The notes under the pieces: generated by a model
What the model was told of the DNA's origin: nothing
What the model saw: the letters and a program-made list of their open reading frames with translations, nothing else
Databases searched by the model: none
Position numbers and translations under genes: made by a program
In this document: in pieces, positions 18,182 through 27,022 of the stretch
Position numbering within the stretch: the stretch's first letter is position 1
How the letters are laid out: the number at the start of each line of letters is the position of its first letter
Assembly (NCBI GenBank): GCA_002368175.1
Contig: AP018172.1
Location: 7,009,001-7,073,000 of the forward strand
DNA: 64,000 bases
Source of the DNA: Calothrix sp. NIES-2098
GTDB lineage: Bacteria; Cyanobacteriota; Cyanobacteriia; Cyanobacteriales; Nostocaceae
Direction: 5' to 3'

Positions 18182-18910
18182 ATGACCGACTTGGAACGCT
18201 ATCTTTTTGACTTACAAGGGTTCTTGATTATTGAGAATGCGCTCAACAGCGAGCAGATTGCAGCCGTTCAAGCATTGTTAGATCGCCAAATTGCCAGCCA
18301 AGATAACCCAGAAGCACCATTTCTACGCTTTGATGGTTTGTTACCTTGGGGTCAGCCTTTCCGCGAACTAATCGATAATCCGGCGATCGCTCCGTATCTA
18401 TCTGAGTTGTTAGGAAAGCAGTTTCGCTTGGATCACGACTATGTTCATATCATTCGTCAAGGTCTTGGCCCGATCGGTTGTCACTTACATGGAGGTGGAA
18501 CTCCCTACGATCCCTGCCAGTACTATCTTTTCAATAATGGTAGAATCTACAACGGGTTGACTGCTGTTGTTTACGAGTTGAATGATGTGCATCCTGGCGA
18601 AGGTGGATTTGCTTGCATCCCTGGAAGTCATAAAAGTAATCTACCTTTACCAGAGGAATGGCGAAATCTGCAATCTCCTAGTGCTTGCATACAAGCTATT
18701 ACTCTTAAGGCTGGTAGCGCCATTATTTTTACTGAGGCTTTAACTCACGGTACTCTTCCTTGGCGGGGAAAAAATGAACGTCGTACACTTTTTTATAAGT
18801 ATTCTCCTCATCCCTCGGCATGGTCAAGAAATTCATATAATATCAATGATTACCCTGATTTGACTGCATCTCAGAAACAAATTTTGAGTAAGCCTGGTGT
18901 CTATCCTTAA
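18182..18910 (+). CDS. Phytanoyl-CoA dioxygenase (PhyH) family protein
   Basis: The 242-residue product has the PhyH double-stranded beta-helix: the core around CHLHGG (residues 100-105), a GEGGFACIPGSHKSN block (139-153), and the distal strand ALTHGTLPWRG with His189 and Arg200/201 for 2-oxoglutarate. The usual H-x-D part of the iron triad is not evident: His101-Leu-His103-Gly is found instead. In non-haem halogenases the Asp is replaced by Gly or Ala, but many LHGG-type PhyH proteins are uncharacterised, so the activity is open. A terminator follows at 19014. Confidence 0.8.
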   Translation: MTDLERYLFDLQGFLIIENALNSEQIAAVQALLDRQIASQDNPEAPFLRFDGLLPWGQPFRELIDNPAIAPYLSELLGKQFRLDHDYVHIIRQGLGPIGCHLHGGGTPYDPCQYYLFNNGRIYNGLTAVVYELNDVHPGEGGFACIPGSHKSNLPLPEEWRNLQSPSACIQAITLKAGSAIIFTEALTHGTLPWRGKNERRTLFYKYSPHPSAWSRNSYNINDYPDLTASQKQILSKPGVYP

Positions 18911-19484
18911 ATTAAGGAAAATCTAGTCTGGATTTTAAATTAACAACGAGCTGTTGAGTGTAGTTTAGATCGGATTTTTGCAGAAATGAGGAGATTTCAC
19001 TAGAGTTTTTTGAAGGCTTTACCAACATAGGTAAAGCTTTTTTGATCGGGAAAATCGGTGTCCATATGATTAAGTAAAAGCGGGGAAATGATTATTTAAA
19101 AGGATTTTTTATTATATAATTACATATCTCTTAAGCAACAAAAATATTGGTTTTTTATTTATATAAATAAATTCACTAGGAATATTCGATATTTAATTAT
19201 AGTAAGTATATTCTCAATTAGAAATTATACTGATACTTTTCTGCCCAAAATATAAATATATTCTGTAATTATTCTGTAGTAGAGCCTATATAATTTAGTT
19301 AAGATGTAATTGAATACAACACTTAACGATATAGCATTAGTATTAATGGATGTCTTTTTAGATAAAAACTACAAAAATAATTACTATTGTTTTTTCAATT
19401 TAATTAATATTCTATTTTACTGAGATTTTAAAATTGGGTAAAAAAATTAATAAATGATAGAAACACAATAAACGCGGATTTGAA
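18911..19484. other. AT-rich non-coding stretch
   Basis: Apart from the terminator at 19014-19043, no gene is seen. The part at 19080-19450 is extremely AT-rich with stops in all frames. It may be decayed sequence together with the pseudogene that follows. Confidence 0.4.
19014..19043 (+). terminator. Intrinsic terminator of the PhyH-family gene
   Basis: GCTTTACC (19016-19023) pairs with GGTAAAGC (19030-19037) around a 6-base loop, extended by a G-T and an A-T pair, then TTTTTT. Confidence 0.85.
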
Positions 19485-19815
19485 TAGTTGATGATAATCC
19501 TAATAATGCAACTGCTTTACTAGCAATTTTACAACGAGCTGGGTTTGGTGTTGTGGTTGCCAATAATAGCGAAAGTGCATTACAGATAATTATATAGTAT
19601 TCAGGTAGATGCACCTCATAGTATAGTTTTCATAGGTGAAACAAGTATGCAAACCGTACCACAATCTTTCCATAATATTGGGCTGCCAACTTTGGTTAGT
19701 CGCATTGCTATTGTTCATCATAAATGCGAACCAAAGACCATTTTAATGCTTGATATTAATCAAACCCTTAATAGCAGAAATCAAAAGGCGATCGCAGCAC
19801 TATATACTAAGTGAA
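19485..19815 (+). pseudogene. Decayed response-regulator-like gene
   Basis: At 19485-19600 one frame reads as the start of a receiver domain: IVDDNPNNATALLAILQRAG, with the acidic pair, then VVVANNSESALQII before a stop. The next frame continues as about 70 stop-free codons (…QVDAPHSIVFIGETSMQ … AIAALYTK) to a TGA at about 19813. The first part is preceded by a stop and has no start codon. This is best read as a remnant of a receiver-containing signalling gene with at least one frameshift. The identity of the second part is not recognised. Confidence 0.5.
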
Positions 19816-19960
19816 TAAATAGATATTTTAGGCTAAATTATCCAATCTAAAATCAAAAATCAAAAGTTAATTGAAAAGTGCTGAACGAGTTAAAACTTTT
19901 GCCCTAACCTGGGTAATCTAAATAATAAGGGGCAATACCAAATATGGAGCGCAAAAGCAC

Positions 19961-20515
19961 ATGAAAGATGCTAACAAGCGTTGGATGCTGACTATTAACT
20001 TAGCTGTAATGGCAACAATGCCAACGCTAACATTTTTAGCATTCTTGCATCGAGCCACAGCTGACGATCCTGGAAGCTGTTTTATGGTCACTTCCTCAGG
20101 AAGAACCGTCAGTTTAGGTAAACTTTGCGGTGTAACTCCTATAGACAGCAAAGTTTTTCGGGTTCCCATTAAACGTCGTATGGGCAAAACTCCTGTTATA
20201 GATGTTACTTTCAATCAACAACAAACTTTTGAGATGATTTTAGATACTGGTGCTAGCAGCACCCTGATCACTCTCAAAATGGCAAATACTCTCAAACTAC
20301 AGCCTACAGGTAAGATCAACGCCCAAATTGCAGACGGTACAGAAGTGCAATTTTTGACGAGTCAGATACAATACATGAGTGTTGGTTCCGCTGTAGCTAA
20401 TAATCTTGAAGTTGCGATCGCACCCAAAGCATCGATCGGTCTATTGGGTCACGATTTTTTTGATAACTACGATATTAAGATTCTCGAAAAAGAAGTAGAA
20501 TTTCGTCAGCGCTAA
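19961..20515 (+). CDS. Retropepsin-like aspartic protease, exported or anchored
   Basis: The 184-residue protein has an N-terminal hydrophobic segment (about residues 9-34; signal peptide or anchor) and a single retropepsin-like domain with the active-site motif LDTGASSTLI (Asp95) and the GLLGHDFF strand near the C-terminus. Such domains dimerise to make one active site. Cyanobacterial members of this family are uncharacterised. A lysozyme-like gene follows 110 bp downstream on the same strand, which hints at a shared envelope role. Confidence 0.85.
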   Translation: MKDANKRWMLTINLAVMATMPTLTFLAFLHRATADDPGSCFMVTSSGRTVSLGKLCGVTPIDSKVFRVPIKRRMGKTPVIDVTFNQQQTFEMILDTGASSTLITLKMANTLKLQPTGKINAQIADGTEVQFLTSQIQYMSVGSAVANNLEVAIAPKASIGLLGHDFFDNYDIKILEKEVEFRQR

Positions 20516-20625
20516 GTAAAATTACTGTTTGTAAATATTTTACTCACCTGCTAAAACAATTTCCGTAAGCGTCTGCTATTTATTGGTAGTTAGTGCAGTC
20601 TGATTAAATTCAAGGACAACTACCT

Positions 20626-21444
20626 ATGGCAGTCGAAGGTATTGATATTGCAGAATTCAGTGGAAATATCAATTGGGAGAAAGTAAGAAGCCAAGGCATT
20701 CGCTTTGCGTTTGCTAGAGTCAACGATGGTACTATCCGTACTGATACTCTGTTTCCTACTTATTGGCCTGCGATGAAGAAAGCAGGTATTATTCGGGGCG
20801 CATATTTCTTTTTTCGTCCCACCCAGGATATTGACACCCAGGTAAAAATTTTCGCTCAAAATCTAGACATGGAAGCAGGCGATCTTCCCCCAGTTGTAGA
20901 TATTGAAACGGCTAACAGTTGGTATGATTTGAGCCTAACCCAAAGACTCGATCGTGTAGCTGAGGTTTTAAAAGCTGTAGAACTGGCTACAGGCTACAAA
21001 CCAATCATCTACACCGGGCCGAGTTTTTGGCGGGATACGATGGGAAACACCAAACGCTTTGCTGACTACGATCTGTGGATTGCACATTATGAAACCAATA
21101 CTCCCAGTATTCCCGGCGGCTGGGAGATTCATACTTTCCATCAATACATAGGCGATCAAACTGGTTTTCCGGGTATCCCAGGTGATGTAGACCGCAACCG
21201 ATTCAACGGTACTTTAGATCGCCTGCAAGCCGAAACTGTTAAAGCAGTTGCGTTGGTGGAAGGCCGTATCGGCCCGAAGGTGAAGAAGTTACAACAAAAT
21301 CTCAAAAAACTTGGTTTCGATCCGGGAGTACCAGATGGAATCTTTGGCCCTGGCACTAAAAAGGCTGTGACAGCTTATCAAGAGGCTAACAAACTCACGG
21401 TTACAGCTAGCGTTCCACCTGGAGATAAATTGCTAGTTGCTTGA
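20626..21444 (+). CDS. Glycoside hydrolase family 25 lysozyme with peptidoglycan-binding domain
   Basis: The 272-residue product joins a GH25 (Chalaropsis-type muramidase) domain (about 1-195; start GIDIAEFSG with the family Asp, and VVDIETA carrying the catalytic Asp-x-Glu) to a C-terminal peptidoglycan-binding domain (about 205-262: VKKLQQNLKKLGFDPGVPDG, IFGPGTKKAVTAYQ). It would hydrolyse MurNAc-GlcNAc bonds in peptidoglycan. No signal peptide is visible, so export is unexplained; a holin-like route or a role in lysis are alternatives. The gene has normal cyanobacterial base composition and no phage genes are nearby. Confidence 0.9.
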   Translation: MAVEGIDIAEFSGNINWEKVRSQGIRFAFARVNDGTIRTDTLFPTYWPAMKKAGIIRGAYFFFRPTQDIDTQVKIFAQNLDMEAGDLPPVVDIETANSWYDLSLTQRLDRVAEVLKAVELATGYKPIIYTGPSFWRDTMGNTKRFADYDLWIAHYETNTPSIPGGWEIHTFHQYIGDQTGFPGIPGDVDRNRFNGTLDRLQAETVKAVALVEGRIGPKVKKLQQNLKKLGFDPGVPDGIFGPGTKKAVTAYQEANKLTVTASVPPGDKLLVA

Positions 21445-21507
21445 GATTTAGTTGGCGTTATTAAATTTTTATAGAAAAGCGTTTTCGTAACACAAATACT
21501 CATATTT

Positions 21508-22635
21508 TTAATTACCAAGATAACTTTCCAAGCTGGGCACATCCACCCAGCTTGCTGTTTTATGGGATTGATGGGATAAATCCATCAATAACTGAGAGTA
21601 AACTCCTTCTCGCAAGGATGGAACTATTTGTTGTTGGCTGTGAATTCCTTGTATCCATTGGTCTACAACGCGGATAAATGCAGAAATACGTCCATCGGCG
21701 TGATTTTCGCTAAACATCAACTCTGAGGGAATTTCGATTTCAGTTAAGGCTTTACCAGCTTGCGAACCCCAAACCCGAAAACCGTGGATGTAATCTTTTT
21801 GATTTTCACTGCCTAATACTAAAGTACCGCGATCGCCATACACTTCTATCCAATGCGTTCTTGGTGCGTGAACAACCGCACTGATGGTAAGTTGGCAAGG
21901 TGTCCCATCGGCTAATTCCAAAGCCAGTACGCAGGTATCATCTGTATTCACTGGTTTGGTTTCGCCGCTAGCAGGGTCAATGCGTGTGGGAATAGCGGTA
22001 CTCAAATAGGCACTTAATTTGCGTACCGGGCCAAATAGCCAGTAAATATAATCGAAGGCGTGGGAACCTAAAGACCCCAATGCACCACCTCCCTTATCTT
22101 GGGAAGAATACCAGTTCCACGGGCGGGAAGCATCTGCACGCGAAGAACCTAACCAATCAATTCTAATCAGACGCTTGTTACCTACATAGCCTGCTGATAA
22201 TAGTTGTGAAAACCTTTGCCATCCAGGCACAAAGCGAAATTCAAAATCTAGAGTAGCAATTAGATTTTGTTTTTGAGCTAATTGATAAAGTTCTTTAGCT
22301 TCAGCTGCGTTTAAGGCTGTGGGTTTTTCCAGTAATAAGTGTTTCCCTGCTTGCAGTACGGTTTTTGCCATTTCGTAGTGCAAAAATGGTGGTGTAGCGA
22401 TGGTGACTGCTTGCACTGCTGGTAAATTGACAATGTCTGCAATTGTATCGCCAGCATGGGGAATCTGGTGAGAAGCTGCGATCGCTTTGGCTTTATTGAT
22501 ATCTCGATGATAAACAGCTACTACCTCAGTGTGCGGATGTGCTTGCAATCCCGGAATGTGGACTTTCTGACCAAAACCAGTACCAATCACCGCCACGCCA
22601 ATTTTTTTGTGATTTGTCTGTAATGTAGAAACCAT
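21508..22635 (-). CDS. Gfo/Idh/MocA family NAD(P)-dependent oxidoreductase
   Basis: The 375-residue protein starts with a Rossmann NAD(P)-binding segment (VAVIGTGFGQKVHIPGL, about residues 12-28). It has the family's LLEKPTA motif (about 96-102), whose Lys is catalytic, and a C-terminal GFO/IDH beta-sheet domain. These enzymes act on sugars, inositols or related polyols; the substrate is not predictable here. Start: ATG at 22635. Single-gene unit. Confidence 0.9.
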   Translation of the reverse strand: MVSTLQTNHKKIGVAVIGTGFGQKVHIPGLQAHPHTEVVAVYHRDINKAKAIAASHQIPHAGDTIADIVNLPAVQAVTIATPPFLHYEMAKTVLQAGKHLLLEKPTALNAAEAKELYQLAQKQNLIATLDFEFRFVPGWQRFSQLLSAGYVGNKRLIRIDWLGSSRADASRPWNWYSSQDKGGGALGSLGSHAFDYIYWLFGPVRKLSAYLSTAIPTRIDPASGETKPVNTDDTCVLALELADGTPCQLTISAVVHAPRTHWIEVYGDRGTLVLGSENQKDYIHGFRVWGSQAGKALTEIEIPSELMFSENHADGRISAFIRVVDQWIQGIHSQQQIVPSLREGVYSQLLMDLSHQSHKTASWVDVPSLESYLGN

Positions 22636-23118
22636 TGATAGCCATCCTCTCTGATTCGTGACTTATTCCAGTCGCCAATCGTTACTTTACCTTATTCAGC
22701 GGCAAGTCTTTGACTGCCAAAATCTGCCTTAGTACCCAGCAATTTGCCAATGTCCAGCAGATTTACATAAGTTTTCAGTTTCTTCCGGAATGGCTGAAAA
22801 GCATCTTGTATACCATTACATACAGAACCACTTATACTAAACCGGGGCAATAATATTATCAAGCCCCCTATAAAACTAATCTCTCAAAGCCGCCCTCTAG
22901 TTAGTTTAGGGCGGTTTTGCTATGTATAGGCAACTCTGGTTAAATTTTCAATTCTGCGATCGCATGGAGAGTTGGATAATTTCTTGTTAGCTACGTTATT
23001 ACTCGGTTGAGTAATATAAACGACCTCGGTAAAGGCGATCGCTAAAAACACAATAGATATGATTGAGAACTCACGCACTATTAACTGAAAAATCAATCAC
23101 AAATACGCAGAGGAGATT
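22636..23118. other. Intergenic region with an orphan terminator
   Basis: A 483-bp spacer between divergent genes. It contains a plus-strand intrinsic terminator (22886-22918) with no annotated gene before it, and a GAGGAG ribosome-binding site just before 23119. A small RNA at about 22700-22920 would explain the terminator. Confidence 0.4.
22886..22918 (+). terminator. Orphan intrinsic terminator
   Basis: AAAGCCGCCCT (22886-22896) pairs with AGGGCGGTTTT (22908-22918) with one G-T pair and an 11-base loop, ending in TTTT. Both flanking genes are transcribed away from it. Confidence 0.7.
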
Positions 23119-23649
23119 ATGCGCAAAATACAATTGTTCATCGCTTCTAGCTTGGACGGATATATTGCGAGAACATCAGGAGAAGTAGATTGGTTATTTA
23201 CAGACCAAGATTACGGTTACACTGAGTTTTTTGACCAAATTGACACAGTAATTATGGGTAATAAGACATATCAACAATTACTGGGATTTGGAGAATACCC
23301 ATACAAAGGTAAGAAAGGATTTGTATTTTCCAATACTCTCCAAGGTAAGACAGACAACAACGTGGAATTTTTTAGGGGTGATGTCAAAAGCTTTATCAAC
23401 ACGTTGCGTCAAGCTAGCGGCGGTAATATTTGGTTAGTTGGGGGAGGACAGATAATTTATTATTTTCTAATTCACAGCCTGATTGATGAACTAATTCTCT
23501 CGATCCACCCGATTATTCTGGGAGATGGTATTCCCCTTATTTGGAAAGATCCCAGCTTGGAAATATCACTTCAATTAAAAGATGTCAGAACCTATGACTC
23601 TGGATTATTACAAGTATTTTACGATTTCAAACAATTGGTAAAAAATTAA
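23119..23649 (+). CDS. Dihydrofolate reductase family (RibD C-terminal-like) protein
   Basis: The 176-residue product shows the DHFR/RibD-C fold: an N-terminal strand with S-L-D-G-Y-I-A (residues 11-17), VIMGNKTYQQLLGFGEYPY, and IWLVGGGQIIYYFL with the glycine-rich NADPH-binding turn. The family includes riboflavin-pathway reductases and many uncharacterised YyaP/YwjB-type proteins. True folate activity is not supported by a folate-specific motif. AGGAG precedes the ATG by about 8 bases. Confidence 0.88.
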   Translation: MRKIQLFIASSLDGYIARTSGEVDWLFTDQDYGYTEFFDQIDTVIMGNKTYQQLLGFGEYPYKGKKGFVFSNTLQGKTDNNVEFFRGDVKSFINTLRQASGGNIWLVGGGQIIYYFLIHSLIDELILSIHPIILGDGIPLIWKDPSLEISLQLKDVRTYDSGLLQVFYDFKQLVKN

Positions 23650-23659
23650 TAATTTAAAA

Positions 23660-23943
23660 GGTGGGCATTGCCCACCCAGCCCTTTCAACGCGTTCATTTG
23701 TACTAGATTTTCTGCAAACAATACACGCCCCCTCAACCCTTACACAATCAAACTCACGCTCAATTCTGCACAAAAATGCTCGATTCAAGAGGCAATAAAT
23801 TGACCGTTTTTGGATGTGCGATCGCATAATCAAGTTCGATAGCTTAGAAGCATCATTTGTTGCCCCAGTCTGGGAGCGGGTTTCAGCCTTTGATTGAGTA
23901 GTTCATTTGTTCGTGTTGAAAGGGCTGGCATTGCCCACCCTAC
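23660..23943. repeat. Inverted-repeat element with palindromic ends
   Basis: A left palindrome GGTGGGCATTGCCCACC (23660-23676) is followed by AGCCCTTTCAACGCGTTCAT… (23678-23700). Bases 23904-23926 are an inverted copy of the latter (perfect for the first 12 bp, AGCCCTTTCAAC), followed again by GGCATTGCCCACCC (23927-23940). The nested inverted and direct copies suggest a MITE-like or REP-type element filling the whole spacer, with no gene inside. Confidence 0.5.
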
Positions 23944-23952
23944 GAAGTTAAA

Positions 23953-24282
23953 TTACCACCAAATGCGATTGCCGTTTTCGTCAACTCGTGCTTGTCTAAT
24001 TACATCAGAAATCTCTTCGGCGTCTTTCACATGGTGGAGTGCTTTCTTTTCACCATTCGGTTCATCAACAACGAAGTAAGTGGGAACTGTAATATGGTCT
24101 CCTGTAATGTCTGGCGAATCTACAGCCACTTGTTGAGCTTTCTCTTCTACTGACTGGGGTTCGTCAGCAATTCTATCTCCAGGATTGGCAGTTAAGTTTC
24201 TTTCTTTTACGTTTGGCTCGTCTTGAGAATGCCAATCTTCGCTTACTGGTTGATTAATTTGCTCTTTAGGTTCGTTAGTCAT
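23953..24282 (-). CDS. Hypothetical acidic protein, 109 aa
   Basis: I do not recognise a named domain. The product is hydrophilic and acidic. The N-terminal 60 residues look disordered (rich in Glu, Gln, Asn, Pro), and the C-terminal 45 residues (ITVPTYFVVDEPNGEKKALH … VDENGNRIWW) look folded. The ATG at 24282 is followed by ordinary codon use for this genome. It sits alone between a repeat element and a 439-bp spacer. A small stress-related cyanobacterial protein is plausible but not shown. Confidence 0.6.
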   Translation of the reverse strand: MTNEPKEQINQPVSEDWHSQDEPNVKERNLTANPGDRIADEPQSVEEKAQQVAVDSPDITGDHITVPTYFVVDEPNGEKKALHHVKDAEEISDVIRQARVDENGNRIWW

Positions 24283-24721
24283 AGCTATTGTGGAGATTTA
24301 AACTTTGCATTTACTAACCTTAATTTAGAAAATAAAATGCTTAAAGAATTCTTTCTCTAGAGAGAGTTTGAAATTTTCAATAAATAGACAGATGTCTTAG
24401 GTTATATATTGATTCTCAGTTTTTATAAAAACTTCTTGCTTGAGGAATATTTAATATTAAATTTTTTGCCAATAATTCAGTAACCAGGATTTATCTTCCG
24501 ACTTTTTTGAAGAAAGCAGATTTCTAGAACAACTTGCGCTTAAGTAAGTTCTATACCACTATAAAATTTAATTTTAGCTGACCGAGCAAACTGATTTTTA
24601 GCAAGTTTAGTTTTAAAGCATTAATTAGAAATTAACTATGCTGAAATTGTTGCGATCGCTCTATTGCTTTCTATAAGCTAGTGGTTAGTTACCTGACAAT
24701 ATAATTTATGGTGTAAAACAA
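24283..24721. other. Intergenic region
   Basis: 439 AT-rich bases between two minus-strand genes. No terminator, repeat or small gene was recognised. Confidence 0.4.
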
Positions 24722-25738
24722 CTAGTTCTCCATTGCTTGAAGAACTTTGAGATATAAATTTTCTACCCTCTGAGTTTGAAGTTCGCCAAACGAGGCATAG
24801 TTCAGTAAGCCAGGAGAGCCATTAACTTCAATAATAATATAATCCACCATTGGCTGAGTTATATCACTGGTAATAATATCTACACCAGCTAATCTTAACC
24901 CCATATCTTTTGTAATATTAATCGCCAATTTTTGAAAGTCCGGGTGGATAGTTTCAGTTAAATCAACTGCTTCACCTCCACTTGATAAATTTGCATTATC
25001 CAAAAGATAGACAATATTTCCCTTTGGGAGCGCACTATCAAAAGTTAACTTTTGTCTTTGTAACTTTTTTTTGATTCTAAAATCCTCAAAATCAATATTT
25101 CTTCTACCAGTTTTATTTAGTATTACCTGTTTTTTCTGCAAAAGCTCCCAAACAGTAGATTTACCATCTCCCACTACAAATAAGGGAATTCTTTGATAAG
25201 TAATAATTACTTCTTCATCTAGTACCACAACTCTGTAATCATTACCTAGATGAAATCGCTCAACGATAAAACCTGAAGTTATTTGTAATATTTTTTTGGC
25301 TACTTGATAGTATTCTTGTTTATTATGCACCTTGGTGACTAATATACCTTGGCTAAGATTAAGAGGCTTGACAATTACCGGAAATCCTAAAGACTTAGCA
25401 TAATCAAAACCCTCATCTATATTTCTTAAATTACTTATCTTTTTACACAAGTAATCATTAAAAAATGTTTTCCCTTCCGGAACCTTATATCCAAAATGTC
25501 TCAGTAAAAAATTAGAACAACCTTTATCTTTAGCTATTTCTGCTGCACCAAAACCATTAATATTAAATTGATTAGAGCGAAAAACAGTTCTTTTACCGTT
25601 TTTGAAAGTAATGTGTCCGACAAATTTACATTCTGGATCTACTAATAATACTGCTTCTATTTGATCGACTAATTTTTGCAGTATTGATATTATAAATGGT
25701 ATTTTCATTTTTATAAAGTCTAGTTTTAAACCTAACAT
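24722..25738 (-). CDS. Stand-alone ATP-grasp ligase resembling the cyanophycin synthetase ATP-grasp domain
   Basis: The 338-residue protein is almost entirely one ATP-grasp domain: substrate/ATP lid FPVIVKPLNLSQG (about 123-135), IVERFHLGNDYRVVV (about 160-174), VVGDGKSTVWELL, the block NANLSSGGEAVDLTETIHPD (about 250-270), and Mg-binding IIEVNGSPGLL (about 306-316). The NANLS-GG-AVD block is characteristic of cyanophycin synthetase (CphA) and some glutathione-synthesis ATP-grasp domains. The CphA N-terminal and muramyl-ligase-like domains are missing. It should form an amide bond between a carboxylate and an amine through an acyl-phosphate; the substrates are unknown. It stands alone on the minus strand. 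Confidence 0.8.
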   Translation of the reverse strand: MLGLKLDFIKMKIPFIISILQKLVDQIEAVLLVDPECKFVGHITFKNGKRTVFRSNQFNINGFGAAEIAKDKGCSNFLLRHFGYKVPEGKTFFNDYLCKKISNLRNIDEGFDYAKSLGFPVIVKPLNLSQGILVTKVHNKQEYYQVAKKILQITSGFIVERFHLGNDYRVVVLDEEVIITYQRIPLFVVGDGKSTVWELLQKKQVILNKTGRRNIDFEDFRIKKKLQRQKLTFDSALPKGNIVYLLDNANLSSGGEAVDLTETIHPDFQKLAINITKDMGLRLAGVDIITSDITQPMVDYIIIEVNGSPGLLNYASFGELQTQRVENLYLKVLQAMEN

Positions 25739-26298
25739 TAGCTATATATTTGAGCATTGAAAAAATCACACAGGTATAATTCTGGTGATATTTCCCCTTC
25801 TGCTTTTGATATTAAGCTGTGATTATTTTAATTGCGAAGTGAACAATAGGCACAATATATATTCAAGTGCTATGTACTCAATTGTCAATCCTGCAATTGG
25901 TCGCAAAACTCTTCATTAGGTGATTTAGCACAGTAATTTAGACCTTTTCAATGCTCTAAAAACCATATATCTAGCTCTTAGGGGGTGAGACCCATTATTT
26001 TATTAAAAATGTAATAATAATTTTCGATAGTGGTGTAGCTTCTAGCTTCTTCCCTTCACAGAAGGTAAAGTCATTTTTTTTACCATTGATGACGTGAGGG
26101 GTATTACCCTCTATTTGCCATTAATATCCTAATAAATACTAGGCTCTAAATATTACCTTCAACTAACATTTAACACTCAGTGTTGACAAGCTTAAAATAA
26201 TGTATTACTAAGGGTGCATCAATATCAAAGAGGCGTTAGTACATCCCCGCCAAGAGACTTGCTAACGCCCTTGACTTAATCCTATGGATATCTAGATC
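25739..26298. other. Divergent intergenic region with several small hairpins
   Basis: 560 bp between the ATP-grasp gene and the 78-aa gene. Short stems are visible: GAGGG…CCCTC near 26095-26115, and GGCGTTAG (26232-26239) with CTAACGCC (26262-26269) in the leader of the 78-aa gene. A TTGACA at about 26183 could be a -35 element. No named RNA family was recognised. Confidence 0.4.
26232..26269 (+). promoter_or_regulatory. Leader hairpin upstream of the 78-aa gene
   Basis: GGCGTTAG and CTAACGCC form a perfect 8-bp inverted repeat with a 22-base loop, ending 29 bp before the ATG at 26299. It could be an RNA hairpin in the leader or a spaced operator; the sequence does not decide. Confidence 0.35.
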
Positions 26299-26535
26299 AT
26301 GCCACAAAATACCGATTACGAAGCTTCCACAACAGAAAATCAAGCTAAGGCTTACAGAAAACGCTTGAATGCTTGGGCCATCACTCGTATTGTTCCCAAT
26401 ATGGAACCAGTGATTGTGGCTCGTTTCCGCACTCGTTCTGATGCAGACGGATATTTGCGACACTTACGCCAGGTGATACCTAACACTACTTTCGAGATTA
26501 TTGTTGATTATCAACGCGATGAAGTTGTAATATAA
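26299..26535 (+). CDS. Conserved-looking cyanobacterial hypothetical protein, 78 aa
   Basis: The small product has a disordered N-terminus, then an alpha/beta segment (WAITRIVPNMEPVIVARF … DADGYLRHLRQVIPNTTFEI) that reads like a compact ferredoxin-like or SPOR-like fold: strand, helix with L-R-H-L-R, strand. I do not know its function. It is monocistronic, with a possible hairpin in its leader, and codon use is normal. Confidence 0.7.
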   Translation: MPQNTDYEASTTENQAKAYRKRLNAWAITRIVPNMEPVIVARFRTRSDADGYLRHLRQVIPNTTFEIIVDYQRDEVVI

Positions 26536-26953
26536 AATTTCCATTTTTGCAATTTCTATTGGTTCAATATTCATAGGTATTTGGTACGTAACGACAAGGT
26601 GAGAAAGCGCTCTTGATAGCATTAGTTTGACTCATGTAATTGGCGACTTTGTAGCGCTAGAAAGAAGCGTTACCTGGAGAAGGAAGTAAGGGAGCAAGTA
26701 AGAGAATTGGTGTAAGACATAAATACATCTGTTAAATAATTCCCTCATCTCTTCCTTCTCAAATCATGTCAAGATGACTAATACTAAATTGCTATCTGTT
26801 GTAGTAGTTTGGGATTAATCAGATTGCTTTCCAACACGGAGCTTGTTGTGTGCGTTTGCTCTCAAGCGTTCCCACAAGTTAATAGGCAATCCCGGTCGCA
26901 ATGGCAGATACTACTTTTGATTACTTTAAGGTTAAGCATTATTCTTGAAAGTC
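26536..26953. other. Intergenic region between the 78-aa gene and the chlN terminator
   Basis: No gene is convincing. An imperfect inverted repeat (GAGAAGGAAG near 26677; CTTCCTTCTC near 26752-26761) could form a long hairpin. The plus-strand 78-codon frame starting at 26809 runs through the chlN terminator and is judged spurious. Confidence 0.4.
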
Positions 26954-26980
26954 AAAAAAAGGCGAACGTTTTGTTCGCCT
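26954..26980 (-). terminator. Intrinsic terminator of the chlL-chlN operon
   Basis: Read on the minus strand, GGCGAAC and GTTCGCC form a perfect 7-bp stem with a 5-base loop, followed by a run of seven T. It begins about 43 bases after the chlN stop codon. Confidence 0.88.
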
Positions 26981-27022
26981 CAACTCTTATGGTGTTATGG
27001 TGTTGCCAGATCAATCCAAATT

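Noticed and set aside
20626..21444. Prophage origin for the GH25 lysozyme
   Set aside because: No other phage genes, and base composition matches the neighbours.
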